Position numbers and translations under genes: made by a program. 44,765 nucleotides of DNA, taken from positions 1-44,765 of the forward strand of contig DKCU01000020.1 of NCBI GenBank assembly GCA_002451555.1, read 5' to 3'. This document shows, piece by piece, positions 40,902 through 44,765 of the stretch (position 1 is the first letter of the stretch; the number at the start of each line of letters is the position of its first letter). Under the pieces are notes generated by a model. It saw only the letters and a program-made list of their open reading frames with translations. It did not search any database and was not told the origin of the DNA. The stretch is from Candidatus Segatella albertsiae. GTDB lineage: Bacteria > Bacteroidota > Bacteroidia > Bacteroidales > Bacteroidaceae.

Positions 40902-40964
40902 CAGTGTTTATCGGAAGATGACAAGTCTAAAATATGAAGATTAGAACATTAAAAAGCAAGACTG

Positions 40965-42521
40965 ATGGCAGCAAAAAAATATCCACTGGGAATACAGACT
41001 TTCTCTGAGATAGCGAAGGGAAACTATTTTTATGCCGATAAGACGGATGTCGTTTATCGGTTGGCGCATTATGCCAAGTTTCATTTTCTGAGTCGTCCAC
41101 GACGATTCGGAAAGTCTTTGTTTGTATCTACTCTTCAGGCTTACTTCGAAGGTAAGAAGGAACTGTTCAAAGGGCTTGCCATTGAAAAGTTGGAGAAAGA
41201 GTGGATAGAATATCCTGTGATTCACTTGGATTTGAGCCGTGGTAAATATTTTAGTTTGGAAAACCTCCATGCCATTCTCAATTCAATATTGCTTTCGTAT
41301 GAACAAAAATATGGATTGACAGCAGGGACTCCCCAATCATATAGTGCTCGCTTAACCCAAATTATTTTGGAGGCAATTCGTCAGACAGGAAAACAAGCTG
41401 TGGTTCTTATCGACGAATATGATGCTCCTATGCATGATGTGCTAAGCAATGATACTCTTTTGGGAGAGGTTCGTAATATCTTGCGAGATTTTTTCAGCCC
41501 ATTGAAAGAACAAGAGGGCAACCTTCGTTTTGTCCTCATAACAGGTGTCTCTAAGTTCAGCCAGCTCAGCATCTTCAGTGATTTGAACAACTTGAAGATT
41601 ATCAGCATGAAGGATGAGTATAGCGACATCTGTGGAATCACCAAAGAACAGCTCCTTACCGATTTCAAGGAGGGAATCGAGGAGATGGCTGAGCACAATG
41701 GCTTGACTTTCGAGGAAACCGTGGAGCAGCTTAAGCGGCATTACGATGGTTATCATTTCAGTCCGAACAGTCCTGATATCTTCAATCCATACAGCATCAT
41801 CAATGCCTTGGACGACAAGGATTTCAATAGCTATTGGTTCTCATCGGGCACGCCTACATTCCTCATCGAACTGTTGCAGAATAATGGCGTGGATATGTTG
41901 CGTCTTAACAAACTGTGGGTGAAGGACAGCCGCTTCGATGCGCCTACCGACAAAATCACTGATCCGATTCCTGTGTTGTACCAGAGTGGCTATCTCACCA
42001 TCAAGGAGTATGACAAGCGTCGTCGCCTCTATCGTCTCAGTTTCCCGAACGAGGAGGTACGGCAAGGTTTCTCCGAAAGTCTCGTGAAGTATTACGAGGG
42101 CAACAATCTGTATGATTTCGACAACATCGTGCTTGCCTATGCCGACCATATGTTGGTGGAGGAGAACATAGAGGCCTTTTTGCCACACTTGAAGGTCTTC
42201 TACGATAAGTTCCCTTATACCATTATCAATAACAACGAGCGTCATTACCAAGCCGTGATGTTCACCATCCTCACGATGTTGGGTGCCGACGTACAGGTGG
42301 AGTATGCCACGACGGATGGCAGAATCGACTTGGTACTCAAAAGGGAGCAGCATATTTACATCTTCGAGTTGAAGTACAAGAAGAATGCCGATACGGCGAT
42401 GGCGCAAATAGAATGCAAGGACTATGCCAAAGCCTTTGCCGATGATGGGAGAAAGGTCGTGAAGGTGGCTCTTAACTTCTCGGAAGACCAAAGGAGTATC
42501 GAGGATTGGGAAGTGAAATAA
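40965..42521 (+). CDS. AAA-ATPase-like / PD-(D/E)XK protein (PF09820 plus PF08011 type)
   Basis: The 518-residue protein starts PLGIQTFSEIAKGNYFYADKT, then a variant Walker A SRPRRFGKSLF (near 44-54) and Walker B AVVLIDEYDAPMHD. The C-terminus has a PD-(D/E)XK nuclease-like core: DGRIDLVLKREQHIYIFELKYKK. The family is present in many copies in Bacteroidales genomes, and its role is unknown; links to mobile DNA or defence are suspected. The HD-domain gene follows after 14 bp. Confidence 0.85.
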   Translation: MAAKKYPLGIQTFSEIAKGNYFYADKTDVVYRLAHYAKFHFLSRPRRFGKSLFVSTLQAYFEGKKELFKGLAIEKLEKEWIEYPVIHLDLSRGKYFSLENLHAILNSILLSYEQKYGLTAGTPQSYSARLTQIILEAIRQTGKQAVVLIDEYDAPMHDVLSNDTLLGEVRNILRDFFSPLKEQEGNLRFVLITGVSKFSQLSIFSDLNNLKIISMKDEYSDICGITKEQLLTDFKEGIEEMAEHNGLTFEETVEQLKRHYDGYHFSPNSPDIFNPYSIINALDDKDFNSYWFSSGTPTFLIELLQNNGVDMLRLNKLWVKDSRFDAPTDKITDPIPVLYQSGYLTIKEYDKRRRLYRLSFPNEEVRQGFSESLVKYYEGNNLYDFDNIVLAYADHMLVEENIEAFLPHLKVFYDKFPYTIINNNERHYQAVMFTILTMLGADVQVEYATTDGRIDLVLKREQHIYIFELKYKKNADTAMAQIECKDYAKAFADDGRKVVKVALNFSEDQRSIEDWEVK

Positions 42522-42535
42522 TATATGTAAGAAAT

Positions 42536-43168
42536 ATGAGTATAGATATAAATAAAAATAAGGAGAAATTTACGGCACTATTGAAGTCGACAGGGCGTGA
42601 TGGAGTGGATGCTTTGATAGAGGATTTAGAACAAATGGGATTCTTTACAGCTCCTGCTTCATCTGGACATCATCTGAATGTAGCTGGAGGCTTAGTTCTT
42701 CATTCGCTTAATGTCTATCATGCAGCTTTGTCCGTCTGGGAATCCATGAAATCCTTGGAACCTTCTTTGGAATATGATGTGGAAAAAGAGAGTCTGATAA
42801 TAGCTGCGTTGCTTCATGATGTATGCAAATCAGATATTTATGTTCGTTCGGTAAAGAAGAGAAAAACAAAGTTAGGTGATTGGGAAGAAACGGAAGGCTA
42901 TAAGATCACATACAAAAATTTTCCATTGGGGCATGGTGAAAAATCTTTGGCTTTGGTGATATTGAGTGGTTTAGATATAACTGATGCGGAAATGCTTGCC
43001 ATTCGTTGGCATATGGGGGCTTGGGGTGTTAATCAAAATAGCTTTGAGGAGGTGCGTAATTATGATGCAGCTCGTACGCTTTATCCTTTAGTCACGATTG
43101 TTCAGGTTGCAGATGAACTTGCAACGAGCATTATGGAGAGGACGGCTGGACAAGTGGATGAACTGTAA
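42536..43168 (+). CDS. HD-domain hydrolase
   Basis: The ATG at 42536 gives 210 residues (MSIDINKNKEKFTALLKSTGRDGVDAL). The HD-superfamily metal ligands appear in order: LVLHSLNVYHAAL, IIAALLHDVCKSD (the HD pair), FPLGHGEKSL and AIRWHMGAWG. Such domains hydrolyse phosphate esters, often nucleotides. It resembles HD proteins of Bacteroidetes and Firmicutes accessory genes that begin FTAPASS.HHLNVAGGL. The frame extends to a TTG at 42506 inside the previous gene; the ATG is better. It probably shares a transcript with the AAA/nuclease gene. Confidence 0.8.
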   Translation: MSIDINKNKEKFTALLKSTGRDGVDALIEDLEQMGFFTAPASSGHHLNVAGGLVLHSLNVYHAALSVWESMKSLEPSLEYDVEKESLIIAALLHDVCKSDIYVRSVKKRKTKLGDWEETEGYKITYKNFPLGHGEKSLALVILSGLDITDAEMLAIRWHMGAWGVNQNSFEEVRNYDAARTLYPLVTIVQVADELATSIMERTAGQVDEL

Positions 43169-43316
43169 GGTCATGTGATAGGGGCACTTCTTTTTGATTT
43201 GTAACCAGTGCAAGGTTTGATAGAAAAAGTTGTGAGACAATTTTGTATTATTCTTGGAAAAAATAAAGAAAGAACCTTGATTATTTGGTGAATTCAAATC
43301 TTTTGTGTATTTTTGT
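43169..43316 (+). other. Intergenic DNA before leader B
   Basis: About 150 bp of AT-rich DNA after the HD gene. It holds no convincing terminator. The promoter of leader B lies at 43284-43315. Confidence 0.5.
43284..43315 (+). promoter_or_regulatory. Promoter TTTG-N20-TATTTTTG of leader B
   Basis: TTTG at 43284-43287 and TATTTTTG at 43308-43315 are 20 bp apart, a full consensus match. Confidence 0.75.
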
Positions 43317-43682
43317 AGCGTCATTCTATGGATGGAAAGCGTTGCTTTCCGTAATCCATGTATTGACCTATTTTAGAGAAATGACGTTTGCTAACGTTTG
43401 CTTCTGACGAGTTGAAACTTAGGAACTTTCAAATGGAGAGTCGGAGGGAGATGGCGGTGGACGTCTACTATAACGTGTGATTATGCACGGCACAAGTGCG
43501 CCCTTTCGTATCGGAAGGGTGCATCTTGTGCTATAACATATTTACTATGTTGGCGTAGGCGTGTTTATTGCTTCTGTCCTTGTTTTCCATCGGTTTCCTA
43601 AGACCGCAACTCACAGGGACATGTAAAAAGTAATGACCCCTGCGCCAATTTCTTTTTGATAGATCCTGATAATAAATGTATT
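43317..43682 (+). ncRNA. Structured leader RNA B, upstream of the P-loop gene
   Basis: About 365 nt follow a full promoter and lead to the first ATG at 43683. The first hairpin is strong (43328-43359: ATGGAT, GGAAAGC, GTT, GCTTTCC, GTA, ATCCAT). A 16-bp stem with one bulge follows at 43490-43531 (GCACAAG TGCGCCCTT ... AAGGGTGCA T CTTGTGC). Smaller stems lie at 43536-43550, 43591-43606 and 43614-43642 (CAGGG/CCCTG, then TTTCTTTTT). TAGGAACTTTCAAATGGA at 43420-43437 and a GGTGG block at 43456 match leader A in order and spacing. The frame of the next gene is open to about 43620, but this part looks noncoding. Confidence 0.6.
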
Positions 43683-44765
43683 ATGGCTTTTTTGGGGGCG
43701 GGCTGTATGTTTGAAAAAACTAACAATTTACTAGAAACTATGAGCGAAGAAAGTTTATACCAAATAGCCTCATCAATTAAGAGACACAAAAAGCTAGAGG
43801 TAAGTGAATATATTCACAATCCTGCCATAGCTCGTGCTCTGTGTACTTGTAAGAATACACTTGATTCCAAATTGAATGGAGAAGGTGTGTTTTGGCTTGT
43901 CAATAAGGAATATAACTGCTATGCCAATAAAGGAAGAAAACCTTTGATGGGGGATGGTACTTCTGTTTATAAGAACACAAAGATGGGAGCTGTCTTGTCT
44001 AAGAATTTTTCGGGAACGCATCCTTATACAGTTGGTAACCTCCAAAATCACAGAAAAGGTATTGTGAATGAGGTTGAGGTTACGATACATAATCGTGCGA
44101 CATTTACTCCTACGGAATATTCGGTAAAAGAACTTGGTGTAAATATTGACAATCAAGTTTTTCGTTACCAAACTATAGAGGAACTTTTTCAAGAGGAAGA
44201 TGTCCTGGTGTCTCGAATAGATGAGTTGAAGAGAAAGCAGGAAGAAGATCGCAAGGCTTTAGAGGCTGCAGAGAAAGCTGCAGAAGAGGAACGCAAAAGA
44301 CAGCAAGCTGCAGCAGCAGAAAAAGCTCGCCTGGAAGCTGAAAAATTGAGAATTGAGGAAGAAAAGAAGCAATGCGAAATAGATGAGCTTAATCAGCGAT
44401 TAGTTGAAAATAAAGCTAAACAGGCTCATGTTCAGAGTTTCATACGAGAAGGTGAGCAGTTGCGTCTGCAGCATATTTTGGATGCATCTCAAGAAGATGC
44501 AAAGCGTTCGCATTTGTACGATGGAGTTCCTGTTGTCATAGAAGGAGGCCCTGGTACTGGTAAGACAACCACCATGATTCAGCGATTGAAATTCTTGATT
44601 TCCGAAACTGCACTGAAGGAGTATGAGGCACCTTTGACTGATGCCCAAATAGAGCAGTTGACAAACTATGAGACAAGAAATGAAAATTGGCTTTATTTCT
44701 CACCAACAGACAAATTGCTGGGATATTTGCGTCAAAATATGATAGATGTATATACTAATTTAAAA
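43683..44765 (+). CDS. Coiled-coil P-loop NTPase/helicase-like protein, N-terminal part (cut by window end)
   Basis: The frame runs from ATG 43683 (MAFLGAGCMFEKTNN) or ATG 43740 (MSEESLYQIASSIKRHKKLE) past the window end without a stop. Residues 20-165 form an unrecognised domain (AIARALCTCKNTLDSKLNGEG, FWLVNKEYNCYANKGRK). A coiled coil rich in Glu, Lys and Ala follows (about 175-245). Then comes Walker A, EGGPGTGKTTTMIQRL (near 295), with LYFSPTDKLLGYLRQNM downstream, the style of UvrD/Rep-type superfamily 1 helicases. Helicase function is likely but the later motifs lie outside. The gene context (leader B, HD and PD-(D/E)XK genes upstream) suggests an accessory or defence role. Confidence 0.65.
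   Translation, partial: MAFLGAGCMFEKTNNLLETMSEESLYQIASSIKRHKKLEVSEYIHNPAIARALCTCKNTLDSKLNGEGVFWLVNKEYNCYANKGRKPLMGDGTSVYKNTKMGAVLSKNFSGTHPYTVGNLQNHRKGIVNEVEVTIHNRATFTPTEYSVKELGVNIDNQVFRYQTIEELFQEEDVLVSRIDELKRKQEEDRKALEAAEKAAEEERKRQQAAAAEKARLEAEKLRIEEEKKQCEIDELNQRLVENKAKQAHVQSFIREGEQLRLQHILDASQEDAKRSHLYDGVPVVIEGGPGTGKTTTMIQRLKFLISETALKEYEAPLTDAQIEQLTNYETRNENWLYFSPTDKLLGYLRQNMIDVYTNLK

Larger units (their letters stand above)
40645..40964. other. Divergent intergenic region, crcB / AAA-nuclease gene
   Basis: 320 bp of T-rich DNA hold a hairpin (40743-40768, AAGGGAGTA with TACTCCCTT), just downstream of the crcB promoter on the minus strand. It also holds the two divergent promoters. The hairpin could shape the crcB leader; it is not followed by a T run on the minus strand. 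Confidence 0.6.

Noticed and set aside
43403..43417. Hammerhead ribozyme core in leader B (CTGACGAGTTGAAAC)
   Set aside because: CTGANGA and GAAA are present but there are only two bases between them, so stem II cannot form, and I see no partner stems I and III.

Overview
The window looks like a chromosomal segment of a gut Bacteroidales bacterium, most likely Prevotella/Segatella. Three things point there. Many genes are preceded by the Bacteroidetes -7 box TAnnTTTG, several with a TTTG- or TTG-type -33 element 19-20 bp upstream. Shine-Dalgarno sequences are mostly absent. Many products belong to families I know mainly from Bacteroidales (DUF4923, DUF4861, DUF3822, DUF5723, DUF6621 and a topoisomerase IV A subunit with an acidic tail). 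The genus is an inference.

Layout. 1-5.7 kb: end of a histidine phosphatase gene, parC (-), glyS and an FKBP lipoprotein (+). 5.8-13 kb: a promoter-to-terminator noncoding unit, a MATE exporter, a secreted M16 peptidase, a TraB/GumN-like protein that has lost its histidines, an unlisted 39-codon gene on the minus strand, and a DUF4923 protein. 13-15.7 kb (-): DUF4861 protein, cyclophilin, and a small conserved protein. 15.7-20.9 kb is an AT-rich accessory block. It holds gene relics, a 22-bp-period palindrome array, a structured leader RNA, a restriction-methylation-specificity gene broken by one frameshift in a T6 run, and a two-repeat protein of unknown family. The block ends at the dnaK terminator. 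20.9-26.7 kb: dnaK, rsmD, DUF3822 and a pseudopilin-like protein (-), a RecD-like helicase (+) and tRNA-Tyr (-). 26.9-31.4 kb (-): potA-potB-potC-potD spermidine uptake operon. 31.5-35.7 kb (+): SprT-like protein, then a lipoprotein and an outer-membrane DUF5723 protein. 35.8-40.6 kb (-): recA, carboxynorspermidine dehydrogenase, DUF6621, an MFS exporter and crcB. 41-44.8 kb (+): an AAA/PD-(D/E)XK protein, an HD hydrolase, a second structured leader, and the start of a coiled-coil P-loop NTPase that runs off the end.

Polyamines link two regions: spermidine uptake (potABCD) and the dehydrogenase of the carboxyspermidine route lie about 7 kb apart. The most unusual signal is a pair of roughly 350-nt noncoding leaders at 16.54-16.89 kb and 43.32-43.68 kb. 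Each begins at a promoter box, carries a hairpin at its 5' end and shares two sequence blocks in the same order. Each sits directly upstream of a large nucleic-acid-acting or P-loop gene of defence type. I see them as two diverged members of one RNA or regulatory element. I do not recognise the element and could not search for it.
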